Source: Mycobacterium sp. 852014-50255_SCH5639931 (GTDB taxonomy: Bacteria > Actinomycetota > Actinomycetes > Mycobacteriales > Mycobacteriaceae). From it: a DNA stretch of 64,000 bases. Numbering within the stretch: position 1 is the stretch's first letter; every line of letters starts with the position of its first letter. The notes beneath the pieces are model-generated. The model did not search any database. It saw nothing but the letters and a program-made list of their open reading frames with translations, and was not told the DNA's origin. Below, in pieces: positions 43,400 to 51,776 of the stretch. The translations under genes were made by a program, and so were the position numbers. Location: contig NZ_LZSV01000024.1 in the NCBI RefSeq assembly GCF_001665605.1, positions 124,001 through 188,000 on the forward strand, read 5' to 3'.

Positions 43400-44806
43400 G
43401 TGACAACTGCCGTGAAGAGGGCCGGGGAGAGCCCGCTGTCCCGACTTGGGGAACAAGAACTCGAAAAACTCGCGAAGGAATTCGACGCGATCCACGACGA
43501 CGTGTTCAACGATCTCGGCGACCGCGACCGGCGCTACATCAAGAACGTCATCTCGGCACAACGTCAGATCGTCGTGGCCGGCCGGGTGCTGTTGCTGGCT
43601 TCGCGATCGAAGACCGCGTGGCTGCTGGGCACCGCCTGTCTCTCCATGGCCAAGATCTTGGAGAACATGGAGATCGGCCACAATGTGATGCACGGTCAAT
43701 GGGACTGGATGAACGATCCCGACATCCACTCCTCGGTCTGGGACTGGGACACGGCGTCGACCGCCGAGTCGTGGAAGCACTCCCACAACTACATCCACCA
43801 CACGTTCACGAACATCCTCGGCAAGGACAAGGATCTCGGCTACGAGATCATGCGAATCGACCCCAACCAGAAGTGGGCTCCGCGCTACCTGGGCCAACCG
43901 ATCTACAACCTGCTGCTGACGCTGCTGTTCGAGTGGGGTGTGGCCGTCCACGACCTGGACATAGACGCGATACGCAAACGCGAGAAGCCGTGGTCGGAGG
44001 TGCGCAAGGACCTGCGGGGCATCGGCGTGAAGGCGCGCGCGCAGATCTATAAGGACTACCTGGGTTGGCCGGCGATAAGCGCCGGGGCGTTCGCCCTCAC
44101 CCAACTGGCGTTGCGCGGCCGGCTCGAGCAGCCGGCGCAGTCCCGCATCGGCAGGAGGATCCGTCGGGTGTCCAACAAGGGCAGGGCCGCCAAGGCGGCG
44201 AACTTCCTCGACAAAGTCGCGCCCGGCGTCGAAAGCACCTACCTGCGCACCCTGACCGCCGACGCGCTGGCCAACGTCATCCGCAACGTGTGGGCGCACG
44301 CGATCATTTTCTGCGGCCACTTCCCCGACCAGACGTACACGTTCACGCAGGAAGAAGTCGAGAACGAAAGCCGCGGCGGTTGGTATGTACGCCAATTGCT
44401 CGGCGCCGCGAACATCGATGGCGGCCCGCTGTTCCACCTCATCAGCGGCAATCTCGGTTACCAGGTCGAGCACCACCTCTACCCGGACATGCCGAGCAGT
44501 CGATACTCGGAGATCGCGCCGCAGGTCAAAGACATCTGCGAGCGCTACGAGCTGCCGTACAACTCCGGCCGTTTCTCGAAGCAGTGGGGGACGGTGCACC
44601 GCAGCATATTCCGCCTGGCTTTCCCGGGTGGAAAGCCCCGACCGAAGCCGGGTCCCTACCACGGCAACGTGCATCGGCCCGATCCCGAGCGGCCCAGCGA
44701 AAGCGCCCGATTCCGCGATCGCGTCCCGGCCGAACACCCGGCCGCGGGACCCGAACACGACTCCACGGGCGTCGAGGTTGAGCCACCGCCGCGGGGCAAG
44801 GACTGA
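43400..44806 (+). CDS. desA3: Membrane fatty acyl-CoA desaturase (DesA3-like)
   Basis: 468 residues with the three histidine boxes of membrane di-iron desaturases: HNVMHGQW, HSHNYIHH and QVEHHLYPD, between hydrophobic segments (VVAGRVLLLASR, TAWLLGTACLSMA). DesA3 makes oleoyl-CoA from stearoyl-CoA (delta9). AAAGGAG precedes the GTG start by six bases, and the reductase stop is 16 bases upstream, so the two form one operon. The C-terminal 60 residues are Pro/charge-rich and probably disordered. A homologous delta desaturase with another position specificity remains possible. Confidence 0.88.
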   Translation: MTTAVKRAGESPLSRLGEQELEKLAKEFDAIHDDVFNDLGDRDRRYIKNVISAQRQIVVAGRVLLLASRSKTAWLLGTACLSMAKILENMEIGHNVMHGQWDWMNDPDIHSSVWDWDTASTAESWKHSHNYIHHTFTNILGKDKDLGYEIMRIDPNQKWAPRYLGQPIYNLLLTLLFEWGVAVHDLDIDAIRKREKPWSEVRKDLRGIGVKARAQIYKDYLGWPAISAGAFALTQLALRGRLEQPAQSRIGRRIRRVSNKGRAAKAANFLDKVAPGVESTYLRTLTADALANVIRNVWAHAIIFCGHFPDQTYTFTQEEVENESRGGWYVRQLLGAANIDGGPLFHLISGNLGYQVEHHLYPDMPSSRYSEIAPQVKDICERYELPYNSGRFSKQWGTVHRSIFRLAFPGGKPRPKPGPYHGNVHRPDPERPSESARFRDRVPAEHPAAGPEHDSTGVEVEPPPRGKD

Positions 44807-44875
44807 CCCGGCCGCCGAGTGTGAACAGACTCCGAATCTGAACCATTTTCGTCCGCCGGTCGTGGATGATCATCG

Positions 44876-46243
44876 ATGATGCCCCGCATCCGCAGATCCG
44901 ATATCGATGACACCGGGCCGACGGCCGATGCCGGAGGTTACGGGTTTCCCGCGCGGTTGTGGCGCCTGCTGGACGAGCACCCGCCGCCGGGTGTCAGGCA
45001 GGCACAACGGTGGCGCAGCCCGCTCCGGGGTCCTTGGCTGACGTCCGTGTTCGGTTCGGTGCTGCTGGTCACGCTGCCCATCGTCATCATCACCGGCCTG
45101 CTGTCGTATGTCGCCTACGGGCCGCGGTTCGGCCAAGCCATCCCGGGGGACGTCGGGTGGCTGAAGCTGCCGACGTTCGATTGGCCTACCAACCCGTCAT
45201 GGCTGTATCGGCTGACCCAAGGACTGCACGTCGGGCTCGGGCTGATCCTGATCCCGGTGGTGCTGGCCAAGCTGTGGTCGGTGATACCGAGGCTGTTCGC
45301 ATGGCCGCCGGCCCGATCGATAGCTCAACTGCTGGAACGGGTTTCGCTGCTGATGCTGGTCGGGGGCGTCCTGTTCGAGATCGTGACGGGCGTGCTGAAC
45401 ATCCAGTACGACTATATCTTCGGGTTCAGTTTCTACACCGCGCATTACTTCGGCGCGTGGGTGTTCATCGCCGGGTTCGTCGTGCATATCGCGATCAAGA
45501 TCCCGGCCATGTGGTCCGGCTTGCGCTCGATCTCGCCGCGCGACGTCCTGCGCACCGGGCCTGCGGACACCACCGCCCAGGCGTGGGAGCCGGACGGGCT
45601 GGTCGCCGCGGACCCGCACCCCGCGACGGTGAGCCGCCGCGGCGCCCTGGCGCTGGTGGGCGGCGGCGCGCTGTTCCTGGCGGTCATCACCGCGGGCCAG
45701 ACGCTGGGCGGCTACACGCGGCCTGCCGCGCTGCTGCTGCCGCGGGGGCGCACCCGTGGCGATGGGCCCAACGACTTCGAGATCAACCGAACCGCGGTAG
45801 TCGCCGGAATTTCCGCCGAGAACACCGGCGAGCGCTGGCGGCTCACCGTGACCGGCGGTCCTCGCCCCGTGGTACTGGACCGCACCGCGCTGCTGGCCAT
45901 GCCGCAGCGCACCGCCGTCCTGCCGATCGCCTGCGTGGAAGGCTGGTCGACCACCCAAACCTGGGCCGGGGTGCGGTTGGCGGACCTGGCCCGGCTCGCC
46001 GGCGTTCCCGCGCCGGCCTCGGCGCATGTCGCGTCGCTGGAGCGCTCCGGCGCATTCGGCCGCGCGACACTGCAAGGGAGCCAGGTGCTGCACCCCGATG
46101 CGCTGCTGGCGTTGCGCGTCAACGGCGCCGACCTGTCGCCGGACCATGGCTTCCCGGCGCGCATCATCGTGCCGGCGCTGCCCGGGGTGCACAACACCAA
46201 ATGGGTGGAGTCGATAGCCTTCCAGGCGGCCGCAAATGCGTAG
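44876..46243 (+). CDS. Membrane-anchored molybdopterin oxidoreductase with cytochrome b561-like domain (Rv0218-like)
   Basis: 455 residues. The N-terminal half (about 50-240) has four or five membrane helices with His residues (LTQGLHVGLGLILIPVVLA, YTAHYFGAWVFIAGFVVHI) suited to heme b ligation. The C-terminal half is a sulfite-oxidase/YedY-type molybdopterin domain, with the Mo ligand Cys353 in LPIACVEGWSTTQTW. This joins YedY- and YedZ-like parts in one chain, the architecture of M. tuberculosis Rv0218. The next gene overlaps its end by eight bases. It could reduce oxidised sulfur or methionine sulfoxide in the envelope; substrate unknown. Confidence 0.87.
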   Translation: MMPRIRRSDIDDTGPTADAGGYGFPARLWRLLDEHPPPGVRQAQRWRSPLRGPWLTSVFGSVLLVTLPIVIITGLLSYVAYGPRFGQAIPGDVGWLKLPTFDWPTNPSWLYRLTQGLHVGLGLILIPVVLAKLWSVIPRLFAWPPARSIAQLLERVSLLMLVGGVLFEIVTGVLNIQYDYIFGFSFYTAHYFGAWVFIAGFVVHIAIKIPAMWSGLRSISPRDVLRTGPADTTAQAWEPDGLVAADPHPATVSRRGALALVGGGALFLAVITAGQTLGGYTRPAALLLPRGRTRGDGPNDFEINRTAVVAGISAENTGERWRLTVTGGPRPVVLDRTALLAMPQRTAVLPIACVEGWSTTQTWAGVRLADLARLAGVPAPASAHVASLERSGAFGRATLQGSQVLHPDALLALRVNGADLSPDHGFPARIIVPALPGVHNTKWVESIAFQAAANA

Positions 46244-46757
46244 TGCCCGAAGGGGTTTCGCAAGGGTCTACGGGTCCTACCCGTGGCATCTGCTGACCCT
46301 GATCGCCGGGTTTGCGCTCCTGGGCTACGTGGTGGTCATGATCAAACCGGTCACGCTGTGGAACCCACAGGTGTGGTGGCAGTCGATCATCGTGTGGTTC
46401 GCCGCGGCCATCGTCGCCCACGACCTGGTGTTGTTCCCCATCTATGCGTTTCTCGACCGGCTGCTGTCGGGGACCGTCGGCCGGCTCGCAGCACCGCCCG
46501 TGCGGGTGATCAATTACATCCGGGTGCCAGCGCTGGGCGCGGGCCTGGCGCTGCTGGTGTTCCTTCCGGGCATCATCAAGCAGGGCGGCGCCACCTATTC
46601 GGCCGCGACCGGTCAGACGCAGGACCCCTTTCTGGGTCGCTGGCTGTTGCTGACGGCGGCGATGTTCGGGGTTAGCGCCGCGATCTACGCGGTCCGCGCG
46701 GCAACGGCGCGCCGGCGGACCGACGCGGCCGACCTACATGTTGGCGATGATGTGTAG
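46236..46757 (+). CDS. Conserved membrane protein (Rv0219-like)
   Basis: 173 residues with four membrane helices (LLTLIAGFALLGYVVVMI, QSIIVWFAAAIVAHDLVLFP, LGAGLALLVFLPGIIK, LLLTAAMFGVSAAIYAV). Its start overlaps the molybdenum oxidoreductase stop, and the Rv0218-Rv0219 order is conserved in M. tuberculosis, so it probably works with that enzyme, perhaps as an assembly or quinone-side subunit (inference). It is tail-to-tail with the SHOCT gene, overlapping by 24 bases. Confidence 0.85.
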   Translation: MRSARRGFARVYGSYPWHLLTLIAGFALLGYVVVMIKPVTLWNPQVWWQSIIVWFAAAIVAHDLVLFPIYAFLDRLLSGTVGRLAAPPVRVINYIRVPALGAGLALLVFLPGIIKQGGATYSAATGQTQDPFLGRWLLLTAAMFGVSAAIYAVRAATARRRTDAADLHVGDDV

Positions 46758-47093
46758 GCGCCGGGCGCTGTACTCGGTGTCGGAGATCGCGCCCCTGGCG
46801 TGCAGGTCCTCCAGCTGCTTGAGGCGCTCGGAAAGCGGCGGTTCGGAGAGCGGGAGCGCGGCCGGGTGAACGTGGATGCCGCCGGTGTGCTGCAGTGTGG
46901 CGCCCTTGGTGCTCCACCCCTCGCCCAGGCCGATGAGCCGCAGGGCGAACAGCACGCCGGCGCCGGTGATCGGCAGCCCGAGGTAGAGCATCCACCCCAA
47001 CGGCACGCCGGCCCGGCTCAGCGCGAAGTAGCGCGTCAGCAGCACTAGCGCGAGCATCCCGCCGGCCAGTAGCACGACGACCTTGCTTTTCAT
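46734..47093 (-). CDS. Membrane protein with C-terminal SHOCT domain
   Basis: 119 residues: two N-terminal membrane helices (VVVLLAGGMLALVLLTRYF, MLYLGLPITGAGVLFALRLI) and a C-terminal SHOCT domain (RLKQLEDLHARGAISDTEY). SHOCT domains are short oligomerisation segments of unknown function. A GGAGG ribosome site lies nine bases before the ATG. Convergent overlap with the preceding membrane protein gene. About 200 bases of presumed divergent promoter separate it from the exported peptides. Confidence 0.8.
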   Translation of the reverse strand: MKSKVVVLLAGGMLALVLLTRYFALSRAGVPLGWMLYLGLPITGAGVLFALRLIGLGEGWSTKGATLQHTGGIHVHPAALPLSEPPLSERLKQLEDLHARGAISDTEYSARRLHIIANM

Positions 47094-47286
47094 CCGCTAT
47101 AACCTCCGTATAGGTCGCTGCGGGTCGCAGCGGTGGTGGGGCAAGTGCAAATCACCCGTGGCGCTACCGATCCCAAAGCGCGCCGGGCGACTTCACCGTC
47201 GGTGGCCGTCCTTGGAGGATTCTTGGCGACTTCTTGGAGTGTTCTTTCAAGTCCGCGCGTGTCCTGCGCATCGCGCAGCGAATAAC

Positions 47287-47292
47287 TACGAT
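47287..47292 (+). promoter_or_regulatory. -10 element, first exported Cys/His peptide
   Basis: TACGAT followed by eight bases and the GTG at 47301. The surrounding TAACTAC is shared with the promoter of the second paralogue, so the duplication included this promoter. Confidence 0.6.
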
Positions 47293-47300
47293 GGGGAGGC

Positions 47301-47645
47301 GTGGGGAATGGACAAGCCCGGACGGCGGCGGTGAGCGCCTGCCTGGCCGCACTGGTTTTCACGCCGTTCGACGTCACCGCAACGACTGCAATGACCAAAA
47401 CCGTTGCGCCGTCCCCATCCTCATCGACCCACGACAGTGCCTTCCGGGGCGGACCCCCCAGCTCTCCCTGCTTCATCGGACTCAATTGCGGATGTGTTCA
47501 ACACTGCCAATCGCCGCCGCACCCACGTCCTCCGGACGTCGCCGGCGATCCCCAGCACGCACCTCCCGCCTCGGCGCCGTCGAATCCCCAGTCCGGCCGC
47601 GCAAATGCGTGGCCCGCGGCGAGTAACTACACTGCGGAATTGTGA
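47301..47645 (+). CDS. Exported Cys/His/Pro-rich small protein, copy 1
   Basis: 114 residues. An N-terminal hydrophobic segment (AVSACLAALVFTPF) suggests a Sec signal. The mature part holds CFIGLNCGCVQHC (Cys57, 63, 65, 69; C-x5-C-x-C-x3-C) followed by SPPHPRPP, almost identical to the following gene. Four Cys and adjacent His could bind a metal or form disulfides. The GTG start matches its paralogue (both begin with a similar QAR segment). The last residues (ASNYTAEL) are encoded by the duplicated promoter of copy 2; its stop overlaps the copy 2 start (GTGA). Function unknown. Confidence 0.7.
   Translation: MGNGQARTAAVSACLAALVFTPFDVTATTAMTKTVAPSPSSSTHDSAFRGGPPSSPCFIGLNCGCVQHCQSPPHPRPPDVAGDPQHAPPASAPSNPQSGRANAWPAASNYTAEL
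47628..47633 (+). promoter_or_regulatory. -10 element, second exported Cys/His peptide, inside copy 1
   Basis: TACACT followed by eight bases and the GTG at 47642, within the 3' end of copy 1. Same spacing and flanking TAACTAC as the copy 1 promoter. Confidence 0.55.
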
Positions 47646-47950
47646 ACAAGCGACAAGCCCGGCCCGTGGCGGGGTTGTGTGGTGTCGTTGCGGCACTCGT
47701 CGTGGCGTTCGCTTGGTCGCCCGGGGACACGAACGCTAAGGCTGCGAGCCCTCCTTCTTCCAGCGCGACGCCGGCGCCGGCGCCGGGTGGGGGCGCCTTG
47801 CCCGTTCAGCCTGTTGGCGGGGGTGGCTGCATCATCGGCTTGAACTGCGGATGTGTTCAGCACTGCCACCCGCCGCCGCATCCCCGCCCTCCCGCCATCG
47901 CCGTCGATCCACAGCGCCCCGCTCCAGGTCCGGGCCCACAGAATCCCTAG
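47642..47950 (+). CDS. Exported Cys/His/Pro-rich small protein, copy 2
   Basis: 102 residues with a clear signal peptide (GLCGVVAALVVAFAW, probable cleavage near TNAKA). A Pro/Ala/Gly linker leads to CIIGLNCGCVQHCHPPPHPR (Cys63, 69, 71, 75; His74, 76, 80) and a Pro-rich tail. The Cys/His block is nearly identical to copy 1 while the linkers differ, so selection acts on that block. A metal-binding or redox role in the envelope is a reasonable guess; lanthipeptide-like processing is not supported, as no modifying enzyme lies nearby. Confidence 0.75.
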   Translation: MNKRQARPVAGLCGVVAALVVAFAWSPGDTNAKAASPPSSSATPAPAPGGGALPVQPVGGGGCIIGLNCGCVQHCHPPPHPRPPAIAVDPQRPAPGPGPQNP

Positions 47951-48008
47951 CAGCCGGGGCCGCGAAGGCAACGACCCGACTTGCTGACAGCGCCGTTCGC
48001 GGCTTTCC

Positions 48009-48014
48009 TATGAT
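48009..48014 (+). promoter_or_regulatory. -10 element of a probable leaderless transcript (acyl-CoA ligase)
   Basis: TATGAT followed by six bases and the ATG at 48021, without a ribosome site. Confidence 0.6.
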
Positions 48015-48020
48015 CTGGCC

Positions 48021-49613
48021 ATGGAGTCCGAGTCCTCGCCGGCGTTCACCGACGAGGACTCGGCCCGGTTTCGTGCCGCCGGCTTCTGGTCTGACACGAC
48101 ACTTTCGGACGCGGTGCGCCGCAACGCCGAACAGTCGCCGGATCGTCTCGCCTATGTCGACCATCCGGGGACGTCGCTGACCTGGCGCCAATTCGACAGT
48201 GCCGCAACCGATGTTGCCGAACAGCTGGCCGGCGCGGGAGTGGCACCCGGCGATCGGGTGGCGGTGTGGCACGGCGACTCCGCCGCCCTCCACGTGCTGT
48301 TCGTGGCGATCGAGCGGTGCGGGGCCGTCGTCGTCGGTGTCGGCGCGCGCGCCGGCACCCGTGAGGTCACGGCGATCCTGCGCAGCTCGCAGCCGCAGAT
48401 CCTGATCAGCGATCAGCAGCGCGGCAGGGAAGCCGCGACTGTCGCCGACGAGCTTTCGCTGCCCACCCTCGTCTTGACCGCTGACGCCGGCAGGCCTCGA
48501 CTGAACGTCCCGGTACCGCCCAGGGTGCTGACCGGCGAGTCCCGACTCGGCCCCGACGATGTCTTCCTCATCAACTCCACCTCAGGGACCACCGGCCTGC
48601 CCAAGTGCGTGGTGCACACCCAGAATCGTTGGTACTACTTCCACCAGAAGGCCGTCGCCAACGGGCGGTTGACGCCGGAGGACACGATCCTGCCCGTCAT
48701 ACCGACGCCGTTCGGCTTCGGGCTATGGACCAGCCACACCACGCCGATCTATCTCGGCGCCACCGCGGTGATCCTGGAACGGTTCGGTGCGAGGGCGACC
48801 TGCGAGGCGATATCCCGGCACAAGGTCAGCGTGTTGTGTTGTGTCAGCACGCAATTGACCATGCTGATGGCGGATCCCGCCACCCGCGGCTACGACCTGA
48901 GTTCGCTGCGCGTCGTGTTCACCGGCGGCGAGGCGCTGCCATACCGGCCGGCCGTCGAGTTCGAGGAGCTCACCGGCGCCACGATTCTGCAGTTCTACGG
49001 CTCGAACGAAACCGGGATGCTCAGCGCGACCACGATGGACGACTCACGCGAACGCCGGCTGCGCACCGGAGGCCGGATCGTCCCCGAGATGGCCGTCCGG
49101 CTCTTCGACGGGGAACGGGACGTCACCGCGACGGGACGGGGCCAGCCCGCATGCCGCGGCCCGGCGACCAGCCTCGGCTACCTCGGCGGGACCGACCACG
49201 ACAAGCTGTTCACCCGCGACGGCTGGATGCGCATGGGCGACATCTGCGAAATCGACGCGGACGGCTATCTGACCGTCACCGGGCGAACCTCCGACTTCAT
49301 CCTGCGCGGCGGCAAGAACATCAGCGCGACCCAGGTCGAGGACGCCGTCACGACCCACCCCGCCATCGGGGTGGCGGCGGCCGTGGCGATGCCCGATCCG
49401 GTCTTCGGCGAAAAGGTCTGCCTCTACGCCGAACTCGTCGACGCCGCCACCCTGGACCTGCCCGAGCTCGTCCAACACCTGTTGGCGCTGGGGGTATCCA
49501 AGGAGCTACTGCCCGAACGGCTCATCGTGGTCGACGAGCTGCCACGATCGTCCGGCGGGAAGGTTGCCAAAGGCCGGCTCCGCGAGGATATTCGAGCCAG
49601 AACGGAGACTTGA
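48021..49613 (+). CDS. AMP-dependent acyl-CoA synthetase/ligase
   Basis: 530 residues of the ANL family: LINSTSGTTGLPKCV (ATP loop), QFYGSNETGML (A5), GWMRMGDICEIDADGYL (A7), hinge GRTSDFILRGGKN and catalytic Lys in RSSGGKVAKGRL. It heads an operon with a class II aldolase, amidohydrolase and methyltransferase. It overlaps the aldolase start (TGATG). The acyl substrate is unknown; the neighbouring set suggests an aromatic or hydroxylated carboxylate. Confidence 0.9.
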   Translation: MESESSPAFTDEDSARFRAAGFWSDTTLSDAVRRNAEQSPDRLAYVDHPGTSLTWRQFDSAATDVAEQLAGAGVAPGDRVAVWHGDSAALHVLFVAIERCGAVVVGVGARAGTREVTAILRSSQPQILISDQQRGREAATVADELSLPTLVLTADAGRPRLNVPVPPRVLTGESRLGPDDVFLINSTSGTTGLPKCVVHTQNRWYYFHQKAVANGRLTPEDTILPVIPTPFGFGLWTSHTTPIYLGATAVILERFGARATCEAISRHKVSVLCCVSTQLTMLMADPATRGYDLSSLRVVFTGGEALPYRPAVEFEELTGATILQFYGSNETGMLSATTMDDSRERRLRTGGRIVPEMAVRLFDGERDVTATGRGQPACRGPATSLGYLGGTDHDKLFTRDGWMRMGDICEIDADGYLTVTGRTSDFILRGGKNISATQVEDAVTTHPAIGVAAAVAMPDPVFGEKVCLYAELVDAATLDLPELVQHLLALGVSKELLPERLIVVDELPRSSGGKVAKGRLREDIRARTET

Positions 49614-50389
49614 TGATGAATGCTCCTAACGCGCGTCGGGGCGGCCTCGAGGTCTGGGCGCCGTCGGTGGTTCCCCCGATCGGGGTCGAGCTGTCCGACG
49701 AGCAGGCGCTCGCCGTGGCCTTCCGCCACCTGGCCGGCATCGGATTCGCCGAGAACATGGCGGGACACATCACCTGGCAGCCGGACGGACAGACGGAGAT
49801 GCTCGTCAATCCGTGGGGCCTGTGGTGGCAGGAGATCACCGCGTCCGACATCTGCGTGGTCGACGCCGACGCGCAAGTGTTGCGCGGCCGTTGGGATGTC
49901 ACACCCGCCATCCACATCCACACCGAGCTGCACCGCGCCCGCGGCGACGCCCGGGTGGTCATCCACAATCACCCCTACTACGTGTGCGTGCTCGCGGCGC
50001 TGGGCAGGCTGCCCGAATTGGTGCACCAGACCGGTTCGCTGTTCCTCGATGACCTGTGCCTGGTGGACACCTACGACGGCGAGATCGACAGCCCCGCCCG
50101 CGCGGCCGAACTGGCGGCCCGCATCGGGCCCGCGAACCTGACCATCCTGGCCAACCACGGGGTCATCGCCACCGGTTGCAACCTGCCCGAGGCCGTCTAC
50201 CGAGCGGCGTCGATCGAGCGGGTATGCAAGCTGGCCTACGACGTGCTCCTCACCGGCATCCAGCCGGTGGCCATGAACTGGGCGGACATGGCGGGCATGC
50301 AGCGGTCGCTCGTCGAGCGCGCGGCCGACGTGTACTGGGCGGGAGCGGCCAGGATGACCATCAAGGCCGATGCCGATGTGCTCACGTGA
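49613..50389 (+). CDS. Class II aldolase/adducin-family protein
   Basis: 258 residues. It keeps the metal-binding histidines of the family: HIHTELHRARGD and VVIHNHPYYVCVLA (two His of the zinc site) and LANHGVIATG (third). Family members cleave aldols or decarboxylate; some act in aromatic catabolism. GGAG precedes the ATG, which overlaps the ligase stop. Substrate unknown. Confidence 0.87.
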   Translation: MMNAPNARRGGLEVWAPSVVPPIGVELSDEQALAVAFRHLAGIGFAENMAGHITWQPDGQTEMLVNPWGLWWQEITASDICVVDADAQVLRGRWDVTPAIHIHTELHRARGDARVVIHNHPYYVCVLAALGRLPELVHQTGSLFLDDLCLVDTYDGEIDSPARAAELAARIGPANLTILANHGVIATGCNLPEAVYRAASIERVCKLAYDVLLTGIQPVAMNWADMAGMQRSLVERAADVYWAGAARMTIKADADVLT

Positions 50390-50401
50390 ACCGCACCGGC
50401 G

Positions 50402-50474
50402 AGTGTGCACCCATGGCGGCGACACGCCGACAGCCGTCGCCGCCACCGCACACTGAAAGCCGCCACCGCACACT
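50402..50474. repeat. Short repeats in the gap before the amidohydrolase
   Basis: GCCGCCACCGCACACT occurs at 50439-50454 and 50459-50474 (20-base period), and AGTGTGC, the inverse of its GCACACT end, at 50402-50408. They fill most of the 115-base gap between two genes of one operon; role unknown. Confidence 0.4.
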
Positions 50475-50504
50475 CAACCGCGCCGTCCCGCAAGGAGATT
50501 ACGA

Positions 50505-51773
50505 GTGAAATCGATCGACGAGCTGGCCGGCGACCTGAGCTTCACCACCGCGAAGACCGGCGAGCACCGCTCGGTCACCTTCCTGCCGGACCCACCGCGG
50601 GCGCCCCGGCGCTACACGGTGATTTCGGTCGACGACCACATCGTCGAGCCGCCGGACACCTTCACCGGACGGCTGCCGCACAAGTTCGCCGACCGCGCAC
50701 CCAAAGTCGTGGAGACCGGGAGGGGGGGACAGACCTGGGTCTACGACGGCCGGGAACTGCCCAACGTCGGGTTCAACGCGGTGGTCGGCCGACCGGTGGC
50801 GGAGTACGGCTTCGAGCCGGTCCGGTTCGACGAAATGCGCAGGGGCGCCTGGGATATCCACGAACGCGTCAAGGACATGGACCTCAACGGCATCTACGCC
50901 TCGCTCAACTTCCCGTCCTTCCTGCCCGGGTTCGCCGGCCAACGGTTGCAGCAGGTGACCAACGACCGCGACCTGGCGCTGGCCTCGGTGCGCGCATGGA
51001 ACGACTGGCACCTCGAGGTGTGGGCGGGCTCGTATCCCGAGCGCATCATTGCGTGCCAGTTGCCGTGGTTGCTGGATCCCGAGCTCGGCGCGCGGATGAT
51101 CTACGAGAACGCCGAGCGTGGGTTCCACGCCGTCACGTTCAGCGAGAACCCGGCGATGCTGGGATTGCCGAGCATTCACTCCGGGCATTGGGACCCGATG
51201 ATGGCGGCGTGCGCCGAGACGGAGACCGTGGTGAACCTGCACATCGGCTCGTCGGGGTCTTCGCCGTCCACCACCAAGGACGCGCCGCCGGACGTGCAGG
51301 GCGTGTTGTTCTTCGCCTACGCCATCTCGGCGGCGGTCGACTGGCTGTATTCCGGGCTGCCCAGCAGATTCCCCAACCTGAAGATCTGTTTGTCGGAAGG
51401 CGGAATAGGCTGGGTCGCCGGCCTGCTGGACCGCCTCGACCACATGCTCAGCTATCACGCGATGTACGGCACGTGGCAGGCGCTGGGCGAAAGCCTTACC
51501 CCCGCCGAAGTTTTCACGCGGAATTTCTGGTTCTGCGCGGTGGAGGACAAATCGTCGTTCGTGCAGCGCGATCGGATCGGCGTGGACAACATCATGCTGG
51601 AAGCCGACTACCCGCATTGCGACTCCACCTGGCCCCACACCCAGCAGACGATCCACGAGCAAATCGGTGACCTGCCTCAGGATGTGATCCGCAAATTCAG
51701 TTGGGAGAACGCATCCCGCCTGTACCGCCACCCGGTGCCGGAAGAAGTGCAGCGCGATCCCGAGGCGTTCTGA
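50505..51773 (+). CDS. Amidohydrolase-family (amidohydrolase 2) metal-dependent hydrolase
   Basis: 422 residues. The N-terminal metal-binding DDHIVEPPDTF and the C-terminal EADYPHCDSTWPHT (Asp of the active site) define the amidohydrolase 2 / ACMSD-like group. The long N-terminal part (GAWDIHERVKDMDLNGIYAS) matches the actinobacterial subgroup found in lipid and aromatic degradation clusters, several of which are decarboxylases. AAGGAG precedes the GTG start. The methyltransferase gene begins three bases after its stop. Confidence 0.9.
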   Translation: MKSIDELAGDLSFTTAKTGEHRSVTFLPDPPRAPRRYTVISVDDHIVEPPDTFTGRLPHKFADRAPKVVETGRGGQTWVYDGRELPNVGFNAVVGRPVAEYGFEPVRFDEMRRGAWDIHERVKDMDLNGIYASLNFPSFLPGFAGQRLQQVTNDRDLALASVRAWNDWHLEVWAGSYPERIIACQLPWLLDPELGARMIYENAERGFHAVTFSENPAMLGLPSIHSGHWDPMMAACAETETVVNLHIGSSGSSPSTTKDAPPDVQGVLFFAYAISAAVDWLYSGLPSRFPNLKICLSEGGIGWVAGLLDRLDHMLSYHAMYGTWQALGESLTPAEVFTRNFWFCAVEDKSSFVQRDRIGVDNIMLEADYPHCDSTWPHTQQTIHEQIGDLPQDVIRKFSWENASRLYRHPVPEEVQRDPEAF

Positions 51774-51776
51774 GCC

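Noticed and set aside
47301-47950. The tandem Cys-rich peptides as RiPP precursors
   Set aside because: Both have Sec-type signal segments and no modification, protease or transporter genes of RiPP systems lie nearby.
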